Assembly: GCF_028686475.1 (NCBI RefSeq)
Contig: NZ_JAQUCA010000005.1
Span: 62,001-126,000 of the forward strand
Length of the DNA stretch: 64,000 nt
Direction: 5' to 3'
Source of the DNA: Giesbergeria sp.
GTDB taxonomy: Bacteria; Pseudomonadota; Gammaproteobacteria; Burkholderiales; Burkholderiaceae_C
In this document: positions 7,749 to 17,840 of the stretch, in pieces
Layout: every line of letters starts with the position of its first letter
Numbering within the stretch: position 1 is the stretch's first letter
Notes under the pieces: generated by a model
What the model was told of the DNA's origin: nothing
The model's input: only the letters and a program-made list of their open reading frames with translations
The model's database searches: none
Made by a program: the position numbers and the translations under genes

Positions 7749-10568
7749 TTAAGCCAAGCGCGTCCGACGGGGTTTGCTGGCTGGCGTGGCCGGTAGCAAG
7801 CTGGTCAGTTGCTGATAGCGCAGGAACAAAAAAGCCACGCGCTGCGCGTCGGACGCATAACTTTTGGGGCCACCGCACAGCGCATAGGCTTTGTCCACCG
7901 CCGCATCCAAGCGTTGGTGCGCCTTGACCAGCGCGGGCGGCATGGCCAGCGGGTCGTATAAATCGGCCAGCGATGCCTCTGAAAACTGGGCGCGCGCATC
8001 CAATACCGCTTGGGCGGCTTGCTCAATCGCGGCTTGAACTTTTTGCACTGGGGCTTTGGCCGAAGCATGGGGCAAATCAGGCCACGGAAAATTATTGTAA
8101 ACGATGGCCGCAGAATATTGATAACGACTTTCCAATCGCCCTGCCGTTAAACGCATCCAAGCGGCGTGCATGGAAGATTGCAAAACACCAAACTCAAACA
8201 AACCAGCACCTTCAATGGTTAAGGCACTGCCGTTGGCAATCACTTCTGGCTGTATATAACCAATTGGCAGATAAAATCGACGTTCTGATGAAACCTTGGG
8301 CAACAGAAGATAGGGATTTTTTGGTTGTCTATTTTCACCAAAAAGCGTAGGCTTCATGGCCAATTTTTGGGTGGCTTTACGGTTGCTGCGATGGCGAAAG
8401 GCTTGCACTGCTGCAATGCGGCGTTTTAATTCAGGCGAATCCCGTATCAGCACAGGGGAGGCATCTTCCAGCCAAAAACACCAACGCTTTTCTCCATTCA
8501 AAAATTCTTGCGCGCCCATGTAAGGGCGGATAAATGGTGCGAGTTCTGGTTCATTTGCAAGCAATAATTGCTTTTCTTCATCCAGCAATAGTAAATGCCC
8601 GTTGTCATTGGCCATGCTGCCATAACTGATACTCGGAGCATGACAAATGCTATGCGCTTTTTTTGTCAAAAGCACATTAGGGGCATCTACCAAATAAGGA
8701 TTAATATGATGAGCAGGCACTGCATGGGGTGGGCCTTTCACATCATCGTATTCAAAAATAACTTTGTTTGGTACATCGTGCAAACCAAAGCCAATGATGA
8801 CACAATGCACGGCAGCATTGCCCTTGGCCTCGTTGCTCCAGCCAAAAGTACGGTGGGCAAACTGAATTTTTATCCCTTGCGCCAACATCCAACTCCAGAG
8901 TACGCCTACCTGCTCGCCCTGCACAATGCTGTTGGTGGAAACAAAAGCACAACGAACCGGCGTATTCACGCCCCCGTCTCTGGCTTCGGCGTGCAAATAC
9001 TGCGCCGCCTTCACATACCAAGCAGCCACAAAATCTAGCACCCCAAAACCTGGAATTTGCTGCGTCACAGGCTCAAAATCGGATTTTTGTGCCAGAGATT
9101 GCTCTTTTTTACCAAGAAACGGCGGATTACCCAAAACAAAACTGCACCGCTGCACGGGCAATATTTCCTGCCAATCCAATTGCAAGGCATTGCCATGCAC
9201 AATATGTGGGCTGGTATTCAGGGGAATGCGCGCAAAATACAAGCCAAATTCTTCACTCACACGCAAATTCATTTGGTGGTCTATCAACCACAAGGCGACT
9301 TGGGCAATTTGCGCCGGAAATTCTTCAATCTCTATGCCATAACATTGGTCAACATCTACCCCAATCAAATTATGCACATCCACACTCTGTTGCCCAGCTT
9401 TGCCAAGCAGCGCATGGCTGGCGCGCAGCACTTCTAATTCTAACAAACGCAATTCGCGGTAACTAATCACCAAAAAATTACCACAACCACAAGCGGGGTC
9501 AAAAAAGGTGATTTGGCGCAGTTTTTGGTGAAACTCTTGCAGCCGCTGGCGCTGGCCTTTGACGCGGTTAAATTCGGCGCGCAAATCATCCAAAAACAAC
9601 GGCCCAATGAGCTTGAGGATATTTTCTTCACTGGTATAGTGCGCGCCCAAATTGCGCCGCGCTGTGCTATCCATGATGCTTTGAAACAGGCTACCAAAAA
9701 TAGCCGGACTGATGGCCGACCAATCTAAAGCACAGGCATTCAACAACACCTCGCGCATCTTAAAATCAAAATCGGCAAAGGGCAAAATTTCTTCAAACAG
9801 CTTGCCATTGATGTACGGAAACGCCGCTACCTGCATATCCAGTGCCGCACTGCGCCGCGCCGGTGGTGTATTGAGCGCCTGAAACAGGTGCCCCAAACGC
9901 AAACCAAGGTCGGAGCCATCGGTGCTGGTGCGCTCTTCGATAAAGGCCCGAAACGATTGCGCGGGCTGAAAAATGCCGGTATCGTCGGCAAACAGGCAAA
10001 ATAATACGCGCACCAGCAGCAGTTCTAAATGGTGGCCGGTATAGCCACTGGCGTGCAAGGCATCGTGCAGCTGGCCCATGCGCTCGGCGGCCTTGACGTT
10101 GACCGGGTCTTGCGCCCGAATTTGCTGCACCCGATAACCAGCAATAAAACCAAACCATTGGATGTGTTGGTGTAAATCGGCCAACGCAAACTCGATACTC
10201 TCGCCGGTGGCCAGCCGGTACAGCCGAAAACGCGCAAAATCACACACGATAATCAGCTGCGGCAAGTCGCGCTCGGGCAAACCGGGAACATAATCCAGCG
10301 CTTGCTGAAACGCTCGGTCTAAGTTTTTGCCGCGCGATTTGTGTTCTACCAGCAACATGCCCGGCCAGAATAAATCAACAAAACCTTGGGCTTGCCCCAG
10401 CTTTTTCACGTTGAGTTCAAAAGTGGCCACGCGCTTATCGGTAATGCCAAAAATTTCAAAGAAGGCCAGCCAAAATGGCTTGGCCTCGGCATCTTCATTG
10501 CTGGCATCGGCCCAAGTGCGGCTAAACGTTAAGGCGCGCGATTTGATTTCGTTCCAAGACAGGGGCAT
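7749..10568 (-). CDS. MmeI-like type IIL restriction-modification enzyme (endonuclease and adenine methyltransferase in one chain)
   Basis: A 939-residue protein, close to MmeI (919). The N-terminal domain has a nuclease motif of the MmeI form D-X9-ExK: D65, E75 and K77 in VDLFWPGMLLVEHK. A helical spacer follows. The gamma-class N6-adenine methyltransferase domain has motif I FDPACGCGNFL (residues 356-366) and motif IV NPPF (481-484). The remaining C-terminal part should hold the target-recognition domain. Such enzymes methylate one strand and cut about 20 bases away, and need no partner genes. The frame is intact. The DNA for roughly residues 350-820 is visibly richer in A+T than the ends of the gene. 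It lies 53 bases behind ppc on the same strand. The recognition sequence cannot be read by eye. Confidence 0.88.
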   Translation of the reverse strand: MPLSWNEIKSRALTFSRTWADASNEDAEAKPFWLAFFEIFGITDKRVATFELNVKKLGQAQGFVDLFWPGMLLVEHKSRGKNLDRAFQQALDYVPGLPERDLPQLIIVCDFARFRLYRLATGESIEFALADLHQHIQWFGFIAGYRVQQIRAQDPVNVKAAERMGQLHDALHASGYTGHHLELLLVRVLFCLFADDTGIFQPAQSFRAFIEERTSTDGSDLGLRLGHLFQALNTPPARRSAALDMQVAAFPYINGKLFEEILPFADFDFKMREVLLNACALDWSAISPAIFGSLFQSIMDSTARRNLGAHYTSEENILKLIGPLFLDDLRAEFNRVKGQRQRLQEFHQKLRQITFFDPACGCGNFLVISYRELRLLELEVLRASHALLGKAGQQSVDVHNLIGVDVDQCYGIEIEEFPAQIAQVALWLIDHQMNLRVSEEFGLYFARIPLNTSPHIVHGNALQLDWQEILPVQRCSFVLGNPPFLGKKEQSLAQKSDFEPVTQQIPGFGVLDFVAAWYVKAAQYLHAEARDGGVNTPVRCAFVSTNSIVQGEQVGVLWSWMLAQGIKIQFAHRTFGWSNEAKGNAAVHCVIIGFGLHDVPNKVIFEYDDVKGPPHAVPAHHINPYLVDAPNVLLTKKAHSICHAPSISYGSMANDNGHLLLLDEEKQLLLANEPELAPFIRPYMGAQEFLNGEKRWCFWLEDASPVLIRDSPELKRRIAAVQAFRHRSNRKATQKLAMKPTLFGENRQPKNPYLLLPKVSSERRFYLPIGYIQPEVIANGSALTIEGAGLFEFGVLQSSMHAAWMRLTAGRLESRYQYSAAIVYNNFPWPDLPHASAKAPVQKVQAAIEQAAQAVLDARAQFSEASLADLYDPLAMPPALVKAHQRLDAAVDKAYALCGGPKSYASDAQRVAFLFLRYQQLTSLLPATPASKPRRTRLA

Positions 10569-10621
10569 GGTGGGTATTTTAGAAACGTTGTTTCGTTGTT
10601 TTATAAGGTGGCGGCGACGAT

Positions 10622-13468
10622 TTAGCCGGTATTGCGTAAGCCCGCCGCAATGCCGTTGATAGAGATATGAATGCCGGTTTGCACGCGCTCATCGACTTCG
10701 CCCTCGCGCCAGCGGCGCACCAGCTCGACTTGTAAATGGTGCAGCGGGTCAATGTACGGAAAGCGGTGGCGAATGGAGCGCGCCAGCGCCGTGTTATTCA
10801 CCAGTCGTTGTTTTTCGCCCGTGATGCGTGCCAGCGCCTCGGCGGTGCGGTGCCATTCGGCCTCGATGGTGCTGAAAATCTTTTTGCGTAACCGGGCGTT
10901 GTCCACCAGTTCGCTGTAACGCGAGGCCAAGGCCAAATCGCTTTTGGCCAGCACCATGTCCATGTTCGAGAGCAAGGTGCTAAAAAATGGCCACTGGCGG
11001 TACATTTTGCGTAGCAGCGTCAGCTGGGCTTTGGGGTCGGTGCCTTCGGCCTGCAAAAAGGCTTCGACGGCAGAACCAAAACCATACCAACCCGGCAGCG
11101 TCAGGCGGCACTGGCCCCAGCTAAAGCCCCACGGAATCGCGCGCAGGTCTTCAATGCGTTGCGAGGGCTTGCGCGATGCAGGGCGTGAGCCGATGTTGAG
11201 TTCGGCAATCTCGCGGATGGGTGTGGAGTTGAAAAAGTAATCGGTAAAGCCCGGCGTTTCATAGACCAAGGCGCGGTAGGCATCCATGCTGGCCTGCGAT
11301 AGCTGGGCGGCAGCGGCCAAAAAGGCGGCTGTGGCTGGTTTGGTCGGTTGCAACAAGGTGGCCTCTAGGGTGGCAGCGACCAAGGTTTCTAAATTACGGC
11401 GGCCAATTTCGGGGTTGGCGTATTTAGAGGCAATTACTTCGCCTTGCTCGGTCAGGCGAATTTGGCCGCGCACCGTGCCCGGTGGCTGCGCCAAAATGGC
11501 TTGGTAGCTGGGGCCACCGCCCCGGCCCACGGTGCCGCCACGCCCGTGGAACATGCGTAACCGAATCGGTGTGCTGCCCGCCGAGAGTTCATCGAACAAG
11601 GCCACCAGCGCGATTTCGGCGCGGTAGAGTTCCCAATTGCTGGTAAAAATGCCGCCGTCTTTGTTGCTGTCGGAGTAGCCCAGCATGATGTCTTGTTCGG
11701 CCCCACTGCGGCGCACCACATCGGCAATGCCGGGCAGTTGGTAGAACTCGCGCATGATGTTGGGGGCATTACGCAGGTCTTCGATGGTCTCGAACAGTGG
11801 CACCACGATTAAATCGGTGGTCGCTGGCCCCAACAGCGGCGATGCTGACCCCAAAGTGCCACGCAACAACCCGACTTCTTTTTGCAGCAGCAGCACTTCG
11901 AGCAAGTCGCTCACGGTTTCGGTGTGGCTGATGATGTAGTGCCGGATGGCTTCGCTGCCGTAACGCTGGCGCATCTGGCGCGCAGTTTCAAAAATAGCCA
12001 GCTCGTGTTGTGTGTGTTCAGAATAGGCCACGCCCTGCACGCGCAGGGGGCGCGCCTCTTGCAACAACTGCATCAGCACGGTGCGTTTGCTGGCTTCGTC
12101 CAATGCGGCATAGTTTGGCTCTATGTGGGCCACGGCCAGCAGTTCGGCCACCACGCGCTCGTGCTGGTCGGAGCTTTGGCGTAAATCCACCGTAGCCAAA
12201 TGAAAGCCAAACACTTCCACGGCGCGCATCAGGGGGTTCAGGCGTTCTGGCACCAAGGCGGCCCCGTGGTGCGCTTGCAAGGAGCTGGCAATGGTACGCA
12301 ATTCGGCCAAAAATTCAGCGGCATCGTTATAAGGATTTTGCGGCACTACCGCATGGCGTGCGGCTTCGGTGCCAGTTAAGTGCTGCAATGTGGCGGCCAA
12401 ACGGGCATAAATGCCGGTCAGGGCGCGGCGATACGGCTCGTCTTGGCGGTGTTCGTTGCTGTCGGGCGAGCTTTGCGCCAAGGCTTGCATGGCCGGGGTT
12501 TGCTCTACCAACCGTGCTGACATAGACAACTCGCTGCCCAACAAATGCACTTCGGTCAGGTAGTGGCGCAAGGCGACTTCACTTTGGCGGCGCAGGGCTT
12601 GGGCCAAGGTGCTGGCACTGACGTTGGGGTTGCCGTCGCGGTCGCCGCCAATCCATTGGCCCATGCGTAAAAAGCTGTGGATGGGTTGGTCGCCCAGTTC
12701 GCGTTCCAAATCGGCATAAATGCGCGGAATTTCGCGCAGAAAAGTGGCTTCGTAGTAGGACAGGGCGTTTTCAATTTCATCCGCTACGGTCAGTTTGCTG
12801 TAGCGTAGCAGGCGCGTTTGCCACAGCTGGGCCACGCGCGCGCGCAATTGGGCCTCATTGGCCGCCAAAGCACGCGGAGTCAGGGCATCTTTGGCGCTGT
12901 TGTACAGCTGGGCGCGTTCTACGATGTCGTCGCGCACGGCCAACAGTTGGGCGATGCCGCGTTCGGCATCCAAAATGCTTTTGCGCTGCACTTCGGTCGG
13001 GTGGGCGGTGAGTACCGGGGCCACGTAGCTGCTGGCCAAGGCTTCGGCAATCGCACTCGGGGCAATGCCTTCCCAGCGCAAGCGCGACAAAGCCACGGCA
13101 ATGCTGCCTTCTTGGGTGTCGCCAGCGCGCTCGCGGATGGTGCGGCGGCGGATATGGTGGCGGTCTTCGGCCAAATTAGCCAAGTGGCTAAAGTAGGTAA
13201 AGGCGCGAATCACGCTCACGGTTTGGTCACCGCTCAAACCCTTGAGCAGTTTTTTTAGGGCTTTGTCGGCATCGTGGTCGGCATCGCGCCGAAAAGCCAC
13301 CGACAGCTGGCGCACCTGTTCAATCAGTTCAAACGCGGCCACGCCTGCTTGTTCGCGTATTACATCACCCAAAATGCGCCCCAGCAGGCGAATGTCTTGA
13401 ATCAGCGGTGCATCTTTGTCGATTTTGCGCGCGGGTGCGGCTTCGGTCTTGGTGCTGGGCGCAGTCAT
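10622..13468 (-). CDS. ppc: Phosphoenolpyruvate carboxylase
   Basis: A 948-residue anaplerotic enzyme converting phosphoenolpyruvate and bicarbonate to oxaloacetate, feeding the citric acid cycle. Signature segments are [15 protein letters not shown] with the catalytic His, [36 protein letters not shown] and the conserved C-terminal AGLRNTG. Length is slightly above the usual 880-930. The gene is divergent from hemC, with 79 bases between the starts holding both promoters. The restriction enzyme gene follows on the same strand with no obvious terminator in the 53-base gap. Confidence 0.97.
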   Translation of the reverse strand: MTAPSTKTEAAPARKIDKDAPLIQDIRLLGRILGDVIREQAGVAAFELIEQVRQLSVAFRRDADHDADKALKKLLKGLSGDQTVSVIRAFTYFSHLANLAEDRHHIRRRTIRERAGDTQEGSIAVALSRLRWEGIAPSAIAEALASSYVAPVLTAHPTEVQRKSILDAERGIAQLLAVRDDIVERAQLYNSAKDALTPRALAANEAQLRARVAQLWQTRLLRYSKLTVADEIENALSYYEATFLREIPRIYADLERELGDQPIHSFLRMGQWIGGDRDGNPNVSASTLAQALRRQSEVALRHYLTEVHLLGSELSMSARLVEQTPAMQALAQSSPDSNEHRQDEPYRRALTGIYARLAATLQHLTGTEAARHAVVPQNPYNDAAEFLAELRTIASSLQAHHGAALVPERLNPLMRAVEVFGFHLATVDLRQSSDQHERVVAELLAVAHIEPNYAALDEASKRTVLMQLLQEARPLRVQGVAYSEHTQHELAIFETARQMRQRYGSEAIRHYIISHTETVSDLLEVLLLQKEVGLLRGTLGSASPLLGPATTDLIVVPLFETIEDLRNAPNIMREFYQLPGIADVVRRSGAEQDIMLGYSDSNKDGGIFTSNWELYRAEIALVALFDELSAGSTPIRLRMFHGRGGTVGRGGGPSYQAILAQPPGTVRGQIRLTEQGEVIASKYANPEIGRRNLETLVAATLEATLLQPTKPATAAFLAAAAQLSQASMDAYRALVYETPGFTDYFFNSTPIREIAELNIGSRPASRKPSQRIEDLRAIPWGFSWGQCRLTLPGWYGFGSAVEAFLQAEGTDPKAQLTLLRKMYRQWPFFSTLLSNMDMVLAKSDLALASRYSELVDNARLRKKIFSTIEAEWHRTAEALARITGEKQRLVNNTALARSIRHRFPYIDPLHHLQVELVRRWREGEVDERVQTGIHISINGIAAGLRNTG

Positions 13469-13547
13469 TTTGGGGGAGTCTCCGGCTCAATGGTTTTGAA
13501 ATGGGGTCATGCTAGCATCAGCAGTTATTTTTGCCCTGTTTGCTGCA

Positions 13548-14474
13548 ATGACTTCCCTTGACTCTTCTCTTCCCTCCATCGTCATTGCCACGCGCGAAAG
13601 CCGTTTAGCCTTGTGGCAAGCCGAACATGTGCAAGCCTTGTTGCAAGCACGCGGCCATGCGGTTTCTTTATTGGGCATGACCACGCTGGGCGACCAAATT
13701 TTGGACCGTAGCCTGAGCAAAGTGGGCGGCAAGGGCTTGTTTGTCAAAGAGTTAGAAACCGCGCTGCACGATGGTCGGGCCGATATTGCCGTGCATTCGC
13801 TCAAAGATGTGCCGATGGAGCTGCCCGAGGGCTTTGCCTTGGCCTGTGTGTTAGAGCGCGAAGACGCGCACGATGCGTTGGTCTCGCCGCACTACGCCCG
13901 TTTGCAAGACTTGCCCGCTGGCGCGGTGGTCGGCACGTCCAGCCTGCGCCGTCAGGTGCTGCTGCAAGCCCTGCGCCCGGATTTGGACATCCAGCCCTTG
14001 CGCGGCAATTTGGACACCCGGCTACGCAAGCTCGATGAGGGCCAATACGATGCGATTGTGCTGGCAGCAGCGGGCCTGAAGCGCCTGCACCTGCAAGAGC
14101 GCATCCGCCAAATTTTTGCGCCAAACCAAATGTTGCCCGCTGCGGGCCAAGGTGCGTTGGGCATTGAAATCCGCCATGACCGCCAAGATTTAATAAATGC
14201 CCTCGCCCCGTTGGCGCACCAACCGACTTGGTTGCGCGTCACGGCAGAGCGCGCCGTGAGCCGCTGCTTGGGCGGCAGTTGCTCCATGCCGTTGGCCGCC
14301 CATGCCACCTTACAAGGCCAACAGTTGCAATTAGAGGCCGCTTGGGGCAACCCCGAGCAAGCCCATGCGCCGCTGGTGCGCGCCCGTGCCAGCGCCAGCG
14401 TCACCTGTTTGGCCGATGCCGATGCCCTGGGCCAAGCCGTGGCGGCACAATTGCGTGCCGGTGGTGCGGGCTAA
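13548..14474 (+). CDS. hemC: Porphobilinogen deaminase (hydroxymethylbilane synthase)
   Basis: A 308-residue tetrapyrrole enzyme that joins four porphobilinogens into hydroxymethylbilane. The N terminus [19 protein letters not shown], the substrate segment [13 protein letters not shown] and the dipyrromethane-cofactor cysteine in [16 protein letters not shown] are all present. The start MTSLDSS at 13548 was preferred to an upstream ATG at 13509, which would add a hydrophobic leader unlike this cytosolic family. It is the first gene of hemC-hemD-hemX-hemY; hemD starts 13 bases after its stop. Confidence 0.97.
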   Translation: MTSLDSSLPSIVIATRESRLALWQAEHVQALLQARGHAVSLLGMTTLGDQILDRSLSKVGGKGLFVKELETALHDGRADIAVHSLKDVPMELPEGFALACVLEREDAHDALVSPHYARLQDLPAGAVVGTSSLRRQVLLQALRPDLDIQPLRGNLDTRLRKLDEGQYDAIVLAAAGLKRLHLQERIRQIFAPNQMLPAAGQGALGIEIRHDRQDLINALAPLAHQPTWLRVTAERAVSRCLGGSCSMPLAAHATLQGQQLQLEAAWGNPEQAHAPLVRARASASVTCLADADALGQAVAAQLRAGGAG

Positions 14475-14486
14475 ATCAGGCCGCCC

Positions 14487-15293
14487 ATGCCAGCGCGCAT
14501 TCTGATTACCCGCCCAGCCCCCGAAGCTGCACACTGGGTAGCGGCGTTGCAGCGGCGTGGTTTGCTGGCGCAAGCGCTGCCGCTCATTCAAATAAGCCCC
14601 CCCAGCGATGCCGCCAGCGTGGCCGCTTTGCAACAAGCGCAACAAGCCTTGGCCAGCTACCAAGCCATTATGCTGGTGAGTGGACAGGCGGCACGCTTTT
14701 TTGCTAGTGCGTCCGTCGTGGCAGCGTTTCAGGCTTTGGCCGCCAGTGACACCGCACCGCGCTGGTGGGCACCCGGCCCCGGCACCGCGCGTACTTTGCA
14801 GCAATGCGGTTTGCCCGCCCACTGCATTGACCAACCCGCCGCCGAGGCCAGCCAATTTGATTCGGAAGCCCTGTGGCAACGGGTGGAGTCACAAATCCAG
14901 CCCGGCAACCGGGTGTTAATCGTGCGTGGCCGTGATGGCACCGCACCCCAGCCCGAGGGCCACGGGCGCGATTGGTTGGCGCAGCAACTCCAGCGTGCCG
15001 GTGCCCAAGTGGATAAAGTGGTGGCCTACCAACGCCAAGCCGCGCAGTTTTCAGACGCGCAACGGGCTTTGGCCCAACAGGCCGCCAGCGATGGCACGCT
15101 GTGGCTGTTGAGCAGCTCACAGGCCATTGCCAACTTGCAGGCCCAACTGCCTGCCCAATCTTGGCAACCAGCCCGTGCTTTAACCACGCACCCGCGCATT
15201 ACTGCTGCCGCGCAGGCGGCGGGCTTTGGCACGGTGACAGAATGCCGTCCTACTTTAGAGGATGTGGCCATCTCGATAGAATCGATGCTATGA
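14487..15293 (+). CDS. hemD: Uroporphyrinogen-III synthase
   Basis: A 268-residue protein that cyclises hydroxymethylbilane with inversion of ring D to make uroporphyrinogen III. The family is poorly conserved. The opening ILITRPAPEAAHWVAAL, the central VLIVRGRDG and the late WLLSSSQAIANL segments match its two-domain layout. The position between hemC and hemX supports the call strongly. The stop overlaps the hemX start (ATGA at 15290). Confidence 0.93.
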   Translation: MPARILITRPAPEAAHWVAALQRRGLLAQALPLIQISPPSDAASVAALQQAQQALASYQAIMLVSGQAARFFASASVVAAFQALAASDTAPRWWAPGPGTARTLQQCGLPAHCIDQPAAEASQFDSEALWQRVESQIQPGNRVLIVRGRDGTAPQPEGHGRDWLAQQLQRAGAQVDKVVAYQRQAAQFSDAQRALAQQAASDGTLWLLSSSQAIANLQAQLPAQSWQPARALTTHPRITAAAQAAGFGTVTECRPTLEDVAISIESML

Positions 15294-16432
15294 GTTCTGC
15301 GCCCGCCCCTGATTTGTCCGCTGCCAGCCCCGCACCACCGGGTTTGGACTCTGCGGCCCCAGCGGGGGGCAGCAGCGCTGCCAGCAGCAAACTGTGGATG
15401 TATGGCTTCAGCGCTGTGGCTACCGTGGCCGTTGTCGGCCTGACCAGCAGCACCTTGCTGTGGCAAAAGCTCAACACCATCCAAGAACAACTGGCGCGCC
15501 AAAGCGCCGATGCCAGCACCCAAGCGGTAGAGGCGCGCACTCTGGCGCGCGAAGCGCAAGAACAAGCCGGTGATGCCGCTACCCGCCTGACGGTGGCCGA
15601 GACCCGCCTCAATGAAGTCGCCTTGCAGCGCGGCCAATTAGAAGAGCTGATGCGTAGCCTGTCGCGTTCGCGCGATGAAACCTTGGTGGTCGATATAGAA
15701 GCCGCCCTGCGCTTGGCCGAGCAGCAAGCGCAATTTACCGGCCAACTGGAGCCGCTGCTGGCAGCCCTCAAAAGCGCCCAGCAACGCATAGAGCGCGCCG
15801 CCCAACCCCGGCTAGTGCCCGTGCAGCGCGCCATAGGACGCGATGCCGAACGTTTACGCACCGCCCAAGTCACCGATACCGCTGGTTTGCTGGCGCGCTT
15901 GGATGATGCGGTGCGCCAAGTCGATGAGTTGCCCTTGCAAAATGCCGTCGCTACCACCGCTGCTACGCGTCGTTTGCAGGCCCAAACCAGCAAGGCCTCC
16001 AGCGCCAGCGCCAACCACCCCAGCAGCGCCAGCAGCCCAGAAACTGCCAGCGATGCGCCTTGGTGGCAAACCGCCCTGCTGCAAGCGGGCGAAGTGGTGT
16101 GGGATGAGGTACGCAGCTTGGTACGTGTGAGCCGCATTGACCAGCCCGAGGCCATTTTGTTGGCCCCAGAGCAAGCCTTCTTCCTGCGCGAAAACCTCAA
16201 GCTCAAACTGCTTAATGCGCGTTTGGGCATTGTGGCGCGGCAATTAGATTCTGCCCGCACCGATTTGGCCGCTGCCCATACCGCCATCCAAAAATACTTT
16301 GACCCCAGCTCGCGGCGCACCCAGCAGGTGCTTACTTTGTTGCAGCAATCGCAGTTGCACCTTAAAAACAACGAGCTGCCGCGCCTAGACGAAACCTTTG
16401 CTGCCCTGGGTAGTGCAGCAGCAGGCCGCTAA
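15290..16432 (+). CDS. hemX: HemX-family membrane protein (often labelled uroporphyrinogen-III C-methyltransferase)
   Basis: A 380-residue protein with a low-complexity Ala/Pro/Ser N terminus, one membrane helix near residues 31-55 (FSAVATVAVVGLTSSTLLW) and a long, mostly helical periplasmic part rich in Glu/Gln/Arg coiled-coil sequence. This matches PF04375. The methyltransferase label often given to these proteins is not supported here: no SAM-binding motif is visible, and the role in haem synthesis is uncertain. It starts inside the hemD stop codon. Confidence 0.9.
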   Translation: MSSAPAPDLSAASPAPPGLDSAAPAGGSSAASSKLWMYGFSAVATVAVVGLTSSTLLWQKLNTIQEQLARQSADASTQAVEARTLAREAQEQAGDAATRLTVAETRLNEVALQRGQLEELMRSLSRSRDETLVVDIEAALRLAEQQAQFTGQLEPLLAALKSAQQRIERAAQPRLVPVQRAIGRDAERLRTAQVTDTAGLLARLDDAVRQVDELPLQNAVATTAATRRLQAQTSKASSASANHPSSASSPETASDAPWWQTALLQAGEVVWDEVRSLVRVSRIDQPEAILLAPEQAFFLRENLKLKLLNARLGIVARQLDSARTDLAAAHTAIQKYFDPSSRRTQQVLTLLQQSQLHLKNNELPRLDETFAALGSAAAGR

Positions 16433-16456
16433 AGCGGCCCAGAAAGCGCTCCCTCC

Positions 16457-17734
16457 ATGCGTGCTGTTCTTTGGCTTTTGGCCTTGTTTGCGGTAGCAGC
16501 GGCTTCGGCACTGTTTGCGGGCAACAACCAAGGCACCATCACCCTGTTTTGGCCGCCCTATCGGCTGGATTTATCGCTCAATTTGGTGCTGCTGCTGCTG
16601 GCGCTGGGTTTTGCCATCGTCTATGCCGCTTTGCGCGGTTTGGCCGCCCTGTTGGCTTTGCCCCACGAAGCGCAACGCTGGCGCTTGCAGCAAAAAGAAC
16701 GCGCTACGCACGCCGCGCTGCTCGATGCACTGGCACAGTTTATGGCCGGGCGTTTTTTGCGCTCGCGCAAGGCAGCGCTGTTGGCCTTGGCACAAGAAGC
16801 CGCCCTGAGCCAAGCCGGAGAACAACTACCGCACAGCCGCCCTTTGCGCGCCTTAGCCCACCTGATTGCCGCCGAAGACTCGCACGCCCTGCAAGACCAA
16901 CGCCAGCGTGAACTGCACTTGCAGCAAGCCCTAGAGCAAGCCCCCAAGCACGGCAACCAACATGAGCAAGCCCTGCGCGAGGGCATTCAACTGCGTGCTG
17001 CCCGCTGGGCCTTAGAAGGGCGCGATGCCCGCAGCAGCTTAGCGTGGCTGGCCGCGCTGCCCCAAGGTGCCGCGCGGCGCACCTTGGCCCTGCGCCTGCG
17101 CCTCAAAGCCACGCGCCACAACCAACAAACCCAAGAAGCACTAGAGACCGCGCGCCTGCTGGCCAAGCACCGGGCGTTTTCTGCCACCGCCGCACAAAGC
17201 ATCGTGCGCGGACTGGCCACCGAGTTGCTCGACAGCGCCCACGACCCGCTGCAATTGCAGCAAATTTGGCAAAGCCTAGAACCCGCAGAACGCGCCCTGC
17301 CCGAGTTGGCCATCCATGCCGCCCAACGCCTGATGGGTTTGGGCGGCGAAGCCACCCAAGTGCGCCAGTGGCTGCTGCCTGCATGGCCCTTGCTGCAACA
17401 ATACCCCAGCACCCTGAGCGATGTTTGGGCCTTAAAGCTAGTGCGTAGCCTAGAGGCCAGCTTGCACGACATTGACAGCGCTTGGTTAGCCCGCATCGAG
17501 GCCGCCGCCCAAGCCCATCCGCAACAGGTGTATTTGCAATACTTGGCCGGTGTGGCCTGTATGCAGCGCCAACTCTGGGGCAAGGCCCAACAACTATTGG
17601 CTGCTTGCAGCCAGCAGCTACCCGATGCCAGTTTGCGCCGACGCGCTTGGCTGCACTTGGCCCACTTGGCCGAGCAGCGCGGCGATGCCGCAGCCGCCAG
17701 TGCCGCGTGGAAACAAGCCGCCCAAGCCGAATAA
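16457..17734 (+). CDS. hemY: HemY protein, TPR-containing inner-membrane haem-biosynthesis protein
   Basis: A 425-residue protein with two N-terminal membrane helices (residues about 4-22 and 36-60) and a soluble region of TPR-like helical repeats, seen for example in QVYLQYLAGVACMQRQLWGKAQ near residue 357. This is the proteobacterial HemY, unrelated to the protoporphyrinogen oxidase of the same name in Firmicutes. It closes the hemCDXY operon. An inverted repeat follows 30 bases later. Confidence 0.92.
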   Translation: MRAVLWLLALFAVAAASALFAGNNQGTITLFWPPYRLDLSLNLVLLLLALGFAIVYAALRGLAALLALPHEAQRWRLQQKERATHAALLDALAQFMAGRFLRSRKAALLALAQEAALSQAGEQLPHSRPLRALAHLIAAEDSHALQDQRQRELHLQQALEQAPKHGNQHEQALREGIQLRAARWALEGRDARSSLAWLAALPQGAARRTLALRLRLKATRHNQQTQEALETARLLAKHRAFSATAAQSIVRGLATELLDSAHDPLQLQQIWQSLEPAERALPELAIHAAQRLMGLGGEATQVRQWLLPAWPLLQQYPSTLSDVWALKLVRSLEASLHDIDSAWLARIEAAAQAHPQQVYLQYLAGVACMQRQLWGKAQQLLAACSQQLPDASLRRRAWLHLAHLAEQRGDAAAASAAWKQAAQAE

Positions 17735-17763
17735 GCCAGCGGGCCTGCCAAAACAAAAATTAA

Positions 17764-17787
17764 GCAGTTACCATAGACGATAACTGC
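17764..17787. repeat. Inverted repeat after hemY, upstream of the binding-protein gene
   Basis: GCAGTTA at 17764-17770 pairs perfectly with TAACTGC at 17781-17787 across a 10-base loop. No T-tract follows, so a classical terminator is unlikely. Position 50-80 bases before the binding-protein ATG would suit an operator. Confidence 0.4.
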
Positions 17788-17840
17788 ACTCTGCACCGCC
17801 CTAAAGCAGCCCGTTTAGCCATCGAGTTCCTCCATTGATT

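Noticed and set aside
15250-16371. Open frame of about 373 codons antisense to hemX
   Set aside because: Ser/Arg/Ala-rich shadow with no domain; hemX fits the operon.
15290-16432. HemX as a SAM-dependent uroporphyrinogen methyltransferase
   Set aside because: No SAM-binding sequence is visible; the protein is a membrane-anchored coiled coil, so only the family name is used.
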